This document shows positions 33,289 to 41,362 of a stretch of DNA of 64,000 nucleotides, one piece after another. The notes beneath the pieces are model-generated. The model ran no database searches. It had not been told where the DNA came from and worked only from the letters and a program-made list of their open reading frames with translations. Every line of letters begins with the position of its first letter. The first letter of the stretch is position 1. The DNA is from Rhodobacteraceae bacterium UBA6213 (GTDB taxonomy: Bacteria > Pseudomonadota > Alphaproteobacteria > Rhodobacterales > Rhodobacteraceae). The position numbers were made by a program, and so were the translations under genes. The stretch covers positions 63,130 to 127,129 of the forward strand of contig DISJ01000009.1 of assembly GCA_002421605.1 (NCBI GenBank). Direction: 5' to 3'.

Positions 33289-35217
33289 CTAGCGACCTTT
33301 AAGAAGGTTGGTCATGTTGACCGGCGACGATACGCCCGCAATCCGTGCGCGATAAACCGCGACGCTTTCGGAAACGCGCATCACATAGTTGCGGGTTTCC
33401 TGAAACGGGATCATCTCGACCCAATCGACCACGTCCACGGCATCAGAGCGCGGATCGCCCTGATCGCCGATCCAGCGGCGCGGGCGGCCCGGGCCTGCGT
33501 TGTAGCCCGCCGTTACCAGTGCCAGCGCTGAGCCGAATTCATCGCGCAGCCCTGCGATATAGGCAGACCCGAGCTGCGAGTTGTATTCGCCGTCACTCAA
33601 CAGGCGATCGAGGGAATAGGTCAGGCCGATCTTGGCTGCGATTTCGCGCCCGGTTGTGGGCATCACCTGCATCAATCCGCGCGCGCCCGCGTGCGAAATC
33701 ACATCCGGGTCAAATTCGCTTTCACGCCTGGTAATGGCCAGCAGCAATTCAGGCGGAATACCAAAGTCGCGCGCCTCCATCCCCGAAAGTGGATAGTATG
33801 CGGGTACGAGTTGGATGCCGCGGTCCGCAGCGGCTTTGGCGATGACCAGCGCAAGATGCGCGTCCTTCCATTCAAGCGCCAGCCCGGCAAGGCGCACAAG
33901 GTCTTGATCGCTTTGGGTTTCGCCTAGATGCAAGAAGAAACGCTTGGCAAGTGTTTCTGACCCTGCGGCGCGCAGCAGCACCGCAGCCTGAAATACCGAC
34001 GAATTGGTAAAGGCGGCGCTGCGCCAATCGGGCAGGGTTTGGGTGCCTGCCAGTGCGGGGTCGGGCGGCAGCCCGGCCCGCTCGGCGGCCAGCAAGCCGT
34101 AATAAGAGGTTTGAAAGCGCGCGCCCGAGGCATAGGCCGCCCGCGCAGCCTCGGCGTTGCCCGCAGCCTCGTAAGCGCGCCCTTGCCAATAGCCCGCACG
34201 GCCCATGCTGATCGGGCTTGTCACCGCTTCTTCCAGCGTCTTGAAATGCTTGATCGCGCTGCTGGCATCGCCCAGCTTCAGCGCGGCATAGCCGGCCAGC
34301 CATTCAAGATCGGCATGGTCGCTGCCCGCACTCAGATGGTTGCCCGCCGCCAGCCGGTAGGCACGGCTGTAGTTGCCAGCGCGCAGATCAGCACGCGCCA
34401 GACTCGTGCGCATATCGGCCCAAAGCTCTGGCGAGCCAAGTGCAGCGGCGCTGCCTGAACGTTCCAGCACCAGTTCTATCGCGCCTTCAGGATTACCCTT
34501 GCGCAGTCGCCAGGCAGCACGGTCGCGCGCCAACCCCGACGAGGCTGCAACCATCCCGTCCGGAACTGCCGCAATCAGCGCATCGACGCCGTTCTCATTT
34601 GCTTGCAAGGCAATCCGCGCCACTGCTACGGCGCGCGTGTTGGCGCTGACCAGATCAAGCATCCGTCGCGCCTGATCAATCATCCCGCTGTCGAGCAGCA
34701 TCTGCATCCGCCCGCCGTGGTGATCGGCCAGCGCCTCGCCGTAACCCGCCAGCAGCGCTGACTGTTCCGCTGCGGTCAGACTCAGTTCGCGCCATGCCCG
34801 CACCGCCACCGCCGTGTCACCACCGGCGGCCAGAAGTGCGAGCGCACCTGTTCCGGTTTGCGGCGCAAGCGACTGAAACCATGCCCGAACCTCGCCCGCC
34901 GATGCCTCGCCCAGCTTTGATTCGCACGATTTGTGCAGCAGCGGCATTCCGGGCCAGTCGGCGCGGCGCGCAGCAAAGGCCGCGCAATCAGCAAAACTGC
35001 CTTCGCCCGCGCGCAAACGGTGCCATTCAACGATCTCGCGAGAAAGCGCCCCGGCGGTTTGGCCCTCGTGCAAAGCTACCGCCCAGTCATTGGCCTCGAT
35101 TGCCGCCATCGCACGCGCAAGCGCTGCGCTGCCCTCGGCTGCAGCGGACCCAGAGCCCAGCGCCAAACCGGCAATCAGGGAAAAAACGGCGGAAAAAACG
35201 GCGTTACGTGCAAACAT
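33289..35217 (-). CDS. Soluble lytic murein transglycosylase (Slt family)
   Basis: This 642-residue periplasmic enzyme cleaves peptidoglycan glycan strands to give anhydromuropeptides. A Sec signal peptide (about 1-28) precedes a long alpha-superhelical region rich in TPR-like repeats (about 30-470). A C-terminal SLT domain (about 480-620) carries the catalytic Glu in T-R-R-E-S-E-F-D. Supporting motifs are G-A-R-G-L-M-Q-V-M-P and A-G-Y-N-A-G-P-G-R. The length is normal for Slt70-type enzymes. It is divergent from dapA. Confidence 0.93.
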   Translation of the reverse strand: MFARNAVFSAVFSLIAGLALGSGSAAAEGSAALARAMAAIEANDWAVALHEGQTAGALSREIVEWHRLRAGEGSFADCAAFAARRADWPGMPLLHKSCESKLGEASAGEVRAWFQSLAPQTGTGALALLAAGGDTAVAVRAWRELSLTAAEQSALLAGYGEALADHHGGRMQMLLDSGMIDQARRMLDLVSANTRAVAVARIALQANENGVDALIAAVPDGMVAASSGLARDRAAWRLRKGNPEGAIELVLERSGSAAALGSPELWADMRTSLARADLRAGNYSRAYRLAAGNHLSAGSDHADLEWLAGYAALKLGDASSAIKHFKTLEEAVTSPISMGRAGYWQGRAYEAAGNAEAARAAYASGARFQTSYYGLLAAERAGLPPDPALAGTQTLPDWRSAAFTNSSVFQAAVLLRAAGSETLAKRFFLHLGETQSDQDLVRLAGLALEWKDAHLALVIAKAAADRGIQLVPAYYPLSGMEARDFGIPPELLLAITRRESEFDPDVISHAGARGLMQVMPTTGREIAAKIGLTYSLDRLLSDGEYNSQLGSAYIAGLRDEFGSALALVTAGYNAGPGRPRRWIGDQGDPRSDAVDVVDWVEMIPFQETRNYVMRVSESVAVYRARIAGVSSPVNMTNLLKGR

Positions 35218-35294
35218 CAGGCCCCGGCTCGATTTGATTTCTTTACATTTCTTCTATTCCTGCCTGTCGCGGCCCCTTCACGCAATACACAAAC

Positions 35295-35323
35295 TTGGCA
35301 AGGCTGCATCGCTCGGCTAGGGT
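35295..35323 (+). promoter_or_regulatory. Candidate sigma-70-type promoter of dapA
   Basis: TTGGCA (35295-35300, five of six consensus bases) and TAGGGT (35318-35323, three of six) are separated by 17 bases within the 156-base gap between the divergent transglycosylase gene and dapA. Initiation would fall near 35330, giving a leader of about 44 bases with an AGGAG ribosome site. Confidence 0.4.
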
Positions 35324-35373
35324 CCGCGCGAATTTATCTGGGCGAGTCTGCCCACGAACCACAGGAGCGTCTC

Positions 35374-36249
35374 ATGTTCAAAGGGTCAATCCCTGCCCTC
35401 GTCACGCCGTTCACCAAGAACGGAGAACTGGATCTGGACGCGCTCAAGAAACTGGTTGAGTGGCACATTGCCGAAGGCAGCCACGCGCTGGTACCCTGCG
35501 GCACAACCGGTGAAAGCCCGACCCTTAGCCACGAGGAGCACATTCGCGTGGTGGCCGAGGTGGTTAAAACCGCAGCAGGGCGGATTCCGGTGATCGCCGG
35601 GGCGGGTGCCAACGCGACCGCGCATGGCGTGCAGCTGATCCGCGATGTGCAGGCCGCAGGTGCAGACGCCGCACTGGTGGTGACGCCCTATTACAACAAG
35701 CCCACGCAGCGCGGCATGGTTGCTCATTTCACCGCGATGCATGACGCAAGCACGCTGCCGATCATCATCTACAACATCCCCGCCCGCTCGGTGGTGGACA
35801 TGACGCCCGAAACAATGGCCGAACTGGCAAAACTGCCGCGCATTGTCGGCGTCAAGGACGCGACCGGCAAAATCGAACGTGTAAGCCAACAGCGCCAAAC
35901 TTGCGGCCCTGATTTCATTCAGCTTTCCGGCGAAGATGCGACCGCGCTGGCGTTCAATGCACATGGCGGGGTCGGCTGCATTTCGGTCACTGCCAACGTC
36001 GCACCCCGGCTTTGCGCAGAGTTTCAAGTGACGATGCTGGCGGGCGACTACGCCAAAGCGCTGGAGTACCAAGACCGGCTGATGCCGCTGCATACCGCGC
36101 TATTTCTTGAACCCGGGTTGGTGGGGACGAAATACGCGCTTTCGCGGCTAGGGCTTTGCAACGAAGCGGTTCGCTTGCCGCTGACCACGCTGCTGCCCGA
36201 AACCAAGGCGGCGATCGACGCCGCCATGCGTGGCGCCGGGCTGCTCTGA
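35374..36249 (+). CDS. dapA: 4-hydroxy-tetrahydrodipicolinate synthase
   Basis: DapA condenses pyruvate with aspartate semialdehyde in the lysine/diaminopimelate pathway. The 291-residue TIM-barrel protein has the G-T-T-G-E-S-P-T-L phosphate-type loop near 44-52, the tyrosine in I-I-Y-N-I-P-A-R-S near 132-140 and the Schiff-base lysine in G-V-K-D-A-T-G near 160-166. AGGAG at 35363-35367 sets the ATG at 35374, and the longer upstream frame is rejected. It is single-gene, flanked by a divergent transglycosylase gene and a convergent marR. Confidence 0.97.
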   Translation: MFKGSIPALVTPFTKNGELDLDALKKLVEWHIAEGSHALVPCGTTGESPTLSHEEHIRVVAEVVKTAAGRIPVIAGAGANATAHGVQLIRDVQAAGADAALVVTPYYNKPTQRGMVAHFTAMHDASTLPIIIYNIPARSVVDMTPETMAELAKLPRIVGVKDATGKIERVSQQRQTCGPDFIQLSGEDATALAFNAHGGVGCISVTANVAPRLCAEFQVTMLAGDYAKALEYQDRLMPLHTALFLEPGLVGTKYALSRLGLCNEAVRLPLTTLLPETKAAIDAAMRGAGLL

Positions 36250-36262
36250 ACCAACGCAAACC

Positions 36263-36290
36263 GGAAGAGGCGGGTCAGCTCGCCTCTTCC
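36263..36290. terminator. Perfect 10-bp hairpin between dapA and marR
   Basis: GGAAGAGGCG (36263-36272) pairs exactly with CGCCTCTTCC (36281-36290) around an 8-base loop. It lies 13 bases after the dapA stop, and its right arm is inside the last codons of the convergent marR gene. No T-run follows on either strand, so it is either a hairpin-only terminator or an RNA 3'-end stabiliser. Confidence 0.45.
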
Positions 36291-36718
36291 AGCCGCGCGC
36301 GCAGCTCTCGCAGCACCGGCAACATAGAGCGCACCCGCTCTGACCCGATGCTGCGAACCACATCAGCAATCACCGGCATGAAGGCCACCATCGCTGCATC
36401 GCGCGCCGCGCGCCCGGACGGGCTGATTGATACAAACTTGCGCCGCGCATCGTCCCAGTCGGGGCGGATGTGCACGTGCCCCGCCCATTCAAGCTTGGCG
36501 AGCGTGTTGGTCATCGCACCGCGCGTGACATGAAAGGTCGCGGCAAGCTGTGCGGGGCTGCGTTCCTCGCCAATGTAGGAAAGGTGGTTCAGCACCGAAA
36601 AATGCGAAATCTGCATGCCTTTGGGCAAGGCGTGCGAAACCATCAGCCGCGCCAGCTGATCGGTCATAAAGACCTCAGAGAAAAGTGCGGCGGCAAGTTT
36701 GTCATTGGCATCGCTCAT
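36275..36718 (-). CDS. MarR family transcriptional regulator
   Basis: This 147-residue winged-helix repressor shows F-S-V-L-N-H-L near 40-46 and the recognition region A-Q-L-A-A-T-F-H-V-T-R-G-A-M-T-N-T-L (about 56-73). The wing follows with D-D-A-R-R-K-F-V-S near 90-98. MarR proteins usually respond to phenolics or oxidants. It is the last gene of the comF-grxC-nitrilase operon and overlaps the nitrilase stop by ATGA, so a thiol or redox signal is a reasonable guess, not shown by sequence. Confidence 0.9.
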   Translation of the reverse strand: MSDANDKLAAALFSEVFMTDQLARLMVSHALPKGMQISHFSVLNHLSYIGEERSPAQLAATFHVTRGAMTNTLAKLEWAGHVHIRPDWDDARRKFVSISPSGRAARDAAMVAFMPVIADVVRSIGSERVRSMLPVLRELRARLEEAS

Positions 36719-37551
36719 GGTGCGGGCTTTGCAAAGGTGCGGTCATGGCGCAGCGACGGCACCCGGGCGCGGGCGCGGGCGACTTCGGCAAGGTCGATCT
36801 CGACCAGATTCACGCCCGGTTCGGTGCCGCCATCCACCAGCACTTCGCCCCATGGCGCCACGGCCAGGCTGTGGCCATGCGTGCGCCGCGGGCGGCCAGC
36901 ATGCGCCGCGTGGGTGCCGCATTGCGCCGGGGCCAGCACATAGGCGCCGTTTTCAATGGCGCGAGAACGCAGCAGCGGTTCCCAATGTGCCCGGCCTGTG
37001 GTGTCGTTAAATGCCGCAGGCACCGTCAGCACCTCGGCCCCCGCATGGGCAAGCGCACGGTAGAGGTAGGGAAAACGCACATCGTAGCAGACCGAAAGGC
37101 CCAACCGTGCAAAGGGCGTATTGGCAACAACGGCGCTGGTGCCAGGGCGGTAACCTTCCGATTCTCGGTACCGTTCGGTCTCGCTCACATCCACGTCGAA
37201 CATGTGGATCTTGTCATACCGCGCGCTGATGCTGCCATCTGGCGCGATCAGAAAACTGCGGTTGGCAAAGCGGCCATCGGTATCGTCTGTTTTCAGCGCG
37301 AGCGAGCCAATCAGCAGCCAAATGCCCGCCTGCGCCGCCTCGGAGCGCAGTGCCGCGAGCGTCGGGTCGCTCGCTTCGGGGTGCAGCACGGTGCGCTGGT
37401 GGGCGCGCTCAGAGCTGAGAATATTGGTGGCCTCAGGGGTCAACACAAACCCTGCCCCCGCCGCAATGGCCTGCCGCACAAACCCCAGTGTGACCGGCAG
37501 GTTTGCCGCCGGATTGTCAGTTACCGACAACTGTATCAGTGCGGCGCGCAT
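36715..37551 (-). CDS. Carbon-nitrogen hydrolase, probable deaminated glutathione amidase (Nit1/Nit2-like)
   Basis: This 278-residue nitrilase-superfamily enzyme has its catalytic triad intact: E40 in L-T-P-E-A-T, K114 in R-Y-D-K-I-H-M-F-D and C155 in S-V-C-Y-D-V-R-F-P. The K-I-H-M-F-D-V-D segment and overall pattern match Nit1/Nit2 proteins that hydrolyse deaminated glutathione or omega-amides. It lies directly after a glutaredoxin gene (5-base gap), which supports a glutathione-related repair role. The stop overlaps marR. The exact substrate assignment is inference. Confidence 0.85.
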   Translation of the reverse strand: MRAALIQLSVTDNPAANLPVTLGFVRQAIAAGAGFVLTPEATNILSSERAHQRTVLHPEASDPTLAALRSEAAQAGIWLLIGSLALKTDDTDGRFANRSFLIAPDGSISARYDKIHMFDVDVSETERYRESEGYRPGTSAVVANTPFARLGLSVCYDVRFPYLYRALAHAGAEVLTVPAAFNDTTGRAHWEPLLRSRAIENGAYVLAPAQCGTHAAHAGRPRRTHGHSLAVAPWGEVLVDGGTEPGVNLVEIDLAEVARARARVPSLRHDRTFAKPAP

Positions 37552-37556
37552 GACCG

Positions 37557-37814
37557 TCAGCCCGCCAGCAATCTGTCGAGCTTGCCCTGATGGTCAAGCG
37601 CGTAGATATCGTCGCTGCCGCCCACATGTTGGCCGCCTATGAAAATCTGCGGCACGGTACGCCGCCCACCTGCTCGCTGGATCATCGCCATACGCAGGTT
37701 AGGGTCTGCGCCCACGTCGGTTTCTTCGAACTGCACACCTTTGCGGGCCAAAAGTGCCTTGGCCGCATGGCAATAAGGGCAAGACCGGGTGGTGTATATT
37801 TCGACGCGTTGCAT
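37557..37814 (-). CDS. grxC: Glutaredoxin 3
   Basis: This 85-residue dithiol glutaredoxin uses glutathione to reduce disulfides in the cytosol. The active site is C12-P-Y-C15, the glutathione-binding segment is R-T-V-P-Q-I-F-I-G near 52-60, and G-G-S-D-D follows near 65-69. The ATG at 37814 is preferred to a TTG two codons earlier because AGGAT lies about 9 bases upstream. It sits in an operon with comF (35-base gap upstream) and the nitrilase (5-base gap downstream). Confidence 0.95.
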   Translation of the reverse strand: MQRVEIYTTRSCPYCHAAKALLARKGVQFEETDVGADPNLRMAMIQRAGGRRTVPQIFIGGQHVGGSDDIYALDHQGKLDRLLAG

Positions 37815-37849
37815 GGGCAAATCCTATTTACGGCTGCGACTATACGGAT

Positions 37850-38605
37850 TTAGGCATCCTTCGCAACGCGCGCCAGCGCCAGCACCGAAACGTTTTCAGC
37901 GCCCGCCGCAAGGCAGGCATCGGCGCAAGCCGCAAAGGTCGCACCCGAGGTCATCACGTCATCGACCAGCAACACATGCCGCCCAGCCAGCAAATCGGCG
38001 CGCCGCGGATTCACCCGCACTGCACCCGCAAGGTTGGCAAAGCGTGCGTCGCGGTGCAGCCCCTCTTGGCTGGGGGTGGCGCGGGTGCGCTGCATAAGGT
38101 CTGCGACATGTGTTAGCCCCGCAGATCGCGCCACTTCGCCAGACAGCAGCGCCGACTGATTATAGCGTCGCTTGATCAGCCGCAGACGGTGCAACGGCAC
38201 CGGTGCCAGCACCATTCCCGGTTCCAGCAAAGGCGCCGCCGCGCGCGCCATCCAGTCTGCCAGTGGGCGGCGAAGATCAAGCCGGTCGCCGTGCTTGAAT
38301 GCCAGCACAAGGCGGCGCGCGGTGTCCTTGTACACCAGCGCCGCCCGCCCGCGCTGCCAAGGGCGGGCAATTGTCAGGCAGTCGTCACAGTATTCGGGCT
38401 TACCCTCATCAACCCCCGGCAGCGGCGCCCCGCATTTGTCACACACAAGGCCACTGGCAAAGGGCGTTTCGCGCCAGCATTCGGGGCAAAGGCCAAAGTC
38501 GGCTGCGACACCCGCGCCACAGGCGATGCAGCGCGGTGGAAACATCACGTGCAGCGCCCCTAGCGCAGCACGGCGAAGCCCCGTAAAGTCGCGCCCTATG
38601 ACCAC
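37850..38605 (-). CDS. comF: ComF family phosphoribosyltransferase-like protein
   Basis: ComF proteins have an N-terminal zinc-finger part and a type I phosphoribosyltransferase fold, and they take part in DNA uptake in competent bacteria; elsewhere their role is unclear. Cysteine pairs R-C-I-A-C-G, C-P-E-C, C-D-K-C and C-D-D-C precede R-R-Y-N-Q-S and the PRPP loop V-L-L-V-D-D-V-M-T-S-G-A-T. The start is uncertain. I chose GTG at 38605, which keeps the amphipathic lead-in before the zinc fingers and overlaps the divergent gene by 8 bases. The ATG at 38644 would overlap it by 47, and an internal ATG at 38545 is also possible. Confidence 0.82.
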   Translation of the reverse strand: MVIGRDFTGLRRAALGALHVMFPPRCIACGAGVAADFGLCPECWRETPFASGLVCDKCGAPLPGVDEGKPEYCDDCLTIARPWQRGRAALVYKDTARRLVLAFKHGDRLDLRRPLADWMARAAAPLLEPGMVLAPVPLHRLRLIKRRYNQSALLSGEVARSAGLTHVADLMQRTRATPSQEGLHRDARFANLAGAVRVNPRRADLLAGRHVLLVDDVMTSGATFAACADACLAAGAENVSVLALARVAKDA

Positions 38606-39419
38606 GCCGCCCCCCCTTACCGACCGCGCCGCGCTTTTGCGCAACCGTGCCCGTGCCCGCGCTGCGGGCCCTGCGTTGTTTCTGCATCAAGACAGCGCTG
38701 CAGAGATCGAGGAAAGGCTCAACGAGGTTAACAGAAAGTTTACGGCACCTGCCGTGGTGTCCAGTTTTGCCGAGCCTTGGGCAGAAATATTGCCGCAGGC
38801 GCGAATCGTGCCTGATGACGAAGTCCTGGCGCTTGAACCGGGCGCGCATGATTTGGTGATTCACGCGCTGGCGCTGCACTGGGCCAACGACCCGGTAGGG
38901 CAGCTGGTGCAATGCCGACGCGCGCTTGCCCCTGATGGGTTGATGATTGCCGTGTTGTTCGGCGGCCAGACGCTCGCGGAGTTGCGTTCTGTTCTGGCCG
39001 AGGCCGAGGCGCGCGTGACCGGCGGGCTAAGCCCGCGCGTGCTGCCGATGGGCGAGATCCGCGAGCTTGGCGGCCTTTTGCAGCGTGCCGGTTTTGCGCT
39101 GCCGGTGGCCGACATGGCGGCGCGGCCGGTCAGCTACCGCGACCTTGGCCACCTGATGGCCGACTTGCGCGCAATGGGCGAGGGCAATGCGCTGGCATCC
39201 CGGCGCCGCACCCCCTCGCGCCGCGCACTCTTTGCCGAGGCCGCGCGGCTTTACGCCGAGCATTTCAGTGATGGCGCAGGACGCGTTACCGCGACCTTCG
39301 AGCTGGTTTACCTGACTGGCTGGGTGCCGCACGAAAGCCAGCAAAAGCCACTGCGCCCCGGTTCAGCGAACCATAGCCTTGCCGCAGCCCTTGCGCAGGC
39401 GCAAAAGCCCCAAAAATGA
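38598..39419 (+). CDS. NDUFAF5-like methyltransferase-fold protein, SAM motif degenerate
   Basis: This 273-residue protein resembles the class I methyltransferase-fold family including the complex I assembly factor NDUFAF5. The clear part is A-P-D-G-L-M-I-A-V-L-F-G-G-Q-T-L (111-126), then L-S-P-R-V-L-P-M and L-G-G-L-L-Q-R-A-G-F and D-L-R-A-M-G-E-G-N. The N-terminal SAM-binding glycine motif is not recognisable. Where a D-x-G-x-G-x-G loop is expected after the R-K-F helix, the sequence is T-A-P-A-V-V-S-S-F-A-E-P (49-60). It may therefore lack methyltransferase activity. Starts are nearly back to back with comF. Confidence 0.75.
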   Translation: MTTPPPLTDRAALLRNRARARAAGPALFLHQDSAAEIEERLNEVNRKFTAPAVVSSFAEPWAEILPQARIVPDDEVLALEPGAHDLVIHALALHWANDPVGQLVQCRRALAPDGLMIAVLFGGQTLAELRSVLAEAEARVTGGLSPRVLPMGEIRELGGLLQRAGFALPVADMAARPVSYRDLGHLMADLRAMGEGNALASRRRTPSRRALFAEAARLYAEHFSDGAGRVTATFELVYLTGWVPHESQQKPLRPGSANHSLAAALAQAQKPQK

Positions 39420-39466
39420 CCGGCACATCAGCCGACTTGCAAACGCTAGAGCCAACAGGAATCGCC

Positions 39467-40534
39467 ATGACCGAAGCATCAATCCGCCCCGGCGAAGGCC
39501 GTCTTTCCCACGCCCCTGCCGACCACCCACCTGTGCGGCGCGCGAAAATCGGGCTGCTGGTCGCCAACCTCGGTACGCCGGACGCAACCGACTACTGGTC
39601 GATGCGCCGCTATCTGGGCGAGTTCCTTTCCGACAAGCGGGTGGTCGACATCGCGGATTGGAAATGGCAACCGCTGCTGCAACTGATCATTCTCAGCAAG
39701 CGGCCCTTCACCTCGGGTGCCAACTATCGGCTTATCTGGAACAAAGAGGCCAACGAAAGTCCGCTGATGACGATCACCAAGCAGCAGGTGATCAAACTGC
39801 GCGCGGCCGCCGAAGCGCGCTGGGGCGACTTGGTACAGGTCGAGTTTTGTATGCGCTATGGCAACCCTTCAACGCGTTCGGTGGTTGAGCGGATGGTGGC
39901 GGAGGGTTGCGAAAAAATCCTCTTCTTCCCGCTTTATCCGCAATATGCTGGCCCTACGTCCGCCACGGCAAACGACGCGTTTTTCAAGGCACTGATGGGG
40001 GTGAAGCGGCAGCCCACCGCGCGGGTTGTGCCCGAATACTTTGATCGCCCAAGTTACATCGACGCGCTGGCGCTGTCGGTCGAGCGGGTCTATGGCGGGT
40101 TGGAACATCGCCCCGACGTGCTGGTGGCAAGCTATCACGGCATGCCGAAACGCTATCTGATGGAGGGCGACCCTTACCACTGCCAGTGCCAGAAAACCAC
40201 GCGTCTGTTGCGCGAGCGGCTGAGTTGGGCGCCAGAGTCGATCGACACCTCGTTCCAATCCGTGTTTGGCCGCGAAGAGTGGCTGAAGCCCTACACGGTT
40301 GAGCATGTAGCGGCACTGGCGCATGCGGGCAAAAAGCGTATCGCCGTTATCTCGCCCGCCTTTGCTGCGGATTGCATTGAAACGCTGGAAGAGATCAACG
40401 GCGAGATTCGCCATGCGTTCGAAGCGGCGGGGGGCGAAAGCTTTACCTACATTCCCTGCCTCAACGATGACGACGCGCATATCGCGGCGCTACTGGAAGT
40501 GGCGGCCGAAAACCTTGCCGGTTGGGTGAAATAA
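39467..40534 (+). CDS. hemH: Ferrochelatase
   Basis: HemH inserts ferrous iron into protoporphyrin IX, the last step of haem synthesis. The 355-residue protein has N-L-G-T-P-D near 34-39, the catalytic histidine in A-S-Y-H-G-M-P-K-R near 220-228, a C-Q-C pair just after it, and S-F-Q-S-V-F-G-R-E-E-W near 264. The frame extends to an ATG at 39416 that overlaps the previous stop, but the ATG at 39467 has AGGA about eight bases upstream and fits family N-termini. A terminator hairpin follows the stop. Confidence 0.95.
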   Translation: MTEASIRPGEGRLSHAPADHPPVRRAKIGLLVANLGTPDATDYWSMRRYLGEFLSDKRVVDIADWKWQPLLQLIILSKRPFTSGANYRLIWNKEANESPLMTITKQQVIKLRAAAEARWGDLVQVEFCMRYGNPSTRSVVERMVAEGCEKILFFPLYPQYAGPTSATANDAFFKALMGVKRQPTARVVPEYFDRPSYIDALALSVERVYGGLEHRPDVLVASYHGMPKRYLMEGDPYHCQCQKTTRLLRERLSWAPESIDTSFQSVFGREEWLKPYTVEHVAALAHAGKKRIAVISPAFAADCIETLEEINGEIRHAFEAAGGESFTYIPCLNDDDAHIAALLEVAAENLAGWVK

Positions 40535-40559
40535 AAAGGGCGGTGGAATACCACCGCCC
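40533..40559 (-). terminator. Rho-independent terminator of the L,D-transpeptidase gene
   Basis: GGGCGGTGG (40538-40546) pairs exactly with CCACCGCCC (40551-40559) around the loop AATA. Reading the minus strand, the hairpin is followed by a T-run (complement of AAAAA at 40533-40537), the classic form. It lies 23 bases beyond the minus-strand gene's stop. The same hairpin just after the hemH stop could also slow plus-strand transcription. Confidence 0.85.
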
Positions 40560-40582
40560 ATAAGCCACGCGCACCAGAGCGC

Positions 40583-41191
40583 CTAGATCAGCAGCACCTG
40601 TGTGCCAACCTTGGTCAACCCGAACAGGATGGCGATATGTTCGTTGTAAAGCCCGATGCAGCCGTTTGACGATTTGCGCCCGATCTTGCGCGTATCGTGG
40701 GTGCCGTGGATGCGGTAATACTGCCAGCTGAGATAGAGCGCGTGCGTGCCAAGCGGGTTGTCAGGCCCGGCGGCAACGAAATCGGGCCATTCCGGATTGC
40801 GAATCTTCATTGCCGGGGTCGGCGCCCAAGTTGGGCCGACGACCTTGCGCACCACTTCGGTGCGACCCTTGCGCGTCAGGTCTTCGCTGACCGGAACGGA
40901 GGTGGGAAAAAGCTTGTAGATGCTCTGATCCTCGGACCAGAAATGCAGCGCGCGCGAGGTGATATCGACAAGGATGGCGCCATTCTTGGTGTTGGCGAAA
41001 TAGGGCTGCCATTCAAGCGATCGAAATGACGAGATATTGCGCCGGATGTTGGTATAGGCATTATCCTCGTAGACGACGCCAGAGTCATAGACAGTCTGCG
41101 CAAGCGCTGGCGTTGCCAGACCTGCACCAAGAAATGCGGCCCCACCAAGAAAGGTCCGGCGGTTTGGGGTGCTGAAACGAGTTCTCGACAT
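40583..41191 (-). CDS. L,D-transpeptidase (YkuD/ErfK type), secreted
   Basis: This 202-residue periplasmic enzyme would make 3-3 peptidoglycan cross-links or attach proteins to the wall. The N-terminus has an R-R-T-F-L-G motif followed by a hydrophobic stretch to A-L-A (about 11-31), resembling a Tat signal. The YkuD domain ends in I-H-G-T-H near 160 and the catalytic cysteine in S-S-N-G-C-I-G-L near 173-180. The residue after C-I is Gly rather than the usual Arg. Another L,D-transpeptidase-like gene lies 700 bases away. Confidence 0.9.
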   Translation of the reverse strand: MSRTRFSTPNRRTFLGGAAFLGAGLATPALAQTVYDSGVVYEDNAYTNIRRNISSFRSLEWQPYFANTKNGAILVDITSRALHFWSEDQSIYKLFPTSVPVSEDLTRKGRTEVVRKVVGPTWAPTPAMKIRNPEWPDFVAAGPDNPLGTHALYLSWQYYRIHGTHDTRKIGRKSSNGCIGLYNEHIAILFGLTKVGTQVLLI

Positions 41192-41362
41192 GCTTGGCTC
41201 CGGTCAACCGCGGAATATGCCGCAGGCAAGCCGGACACATATTGCGACTTTCCGCCTAGTGCAAATCAAACTGCTGTAACTCGGCGGTTTCACGCACAGT
41301 TGCATTTGCCCTCTGCCCCCCGACACGTTAATGCTCGGGCCAAAATTGCACAGGTGCAGCAC

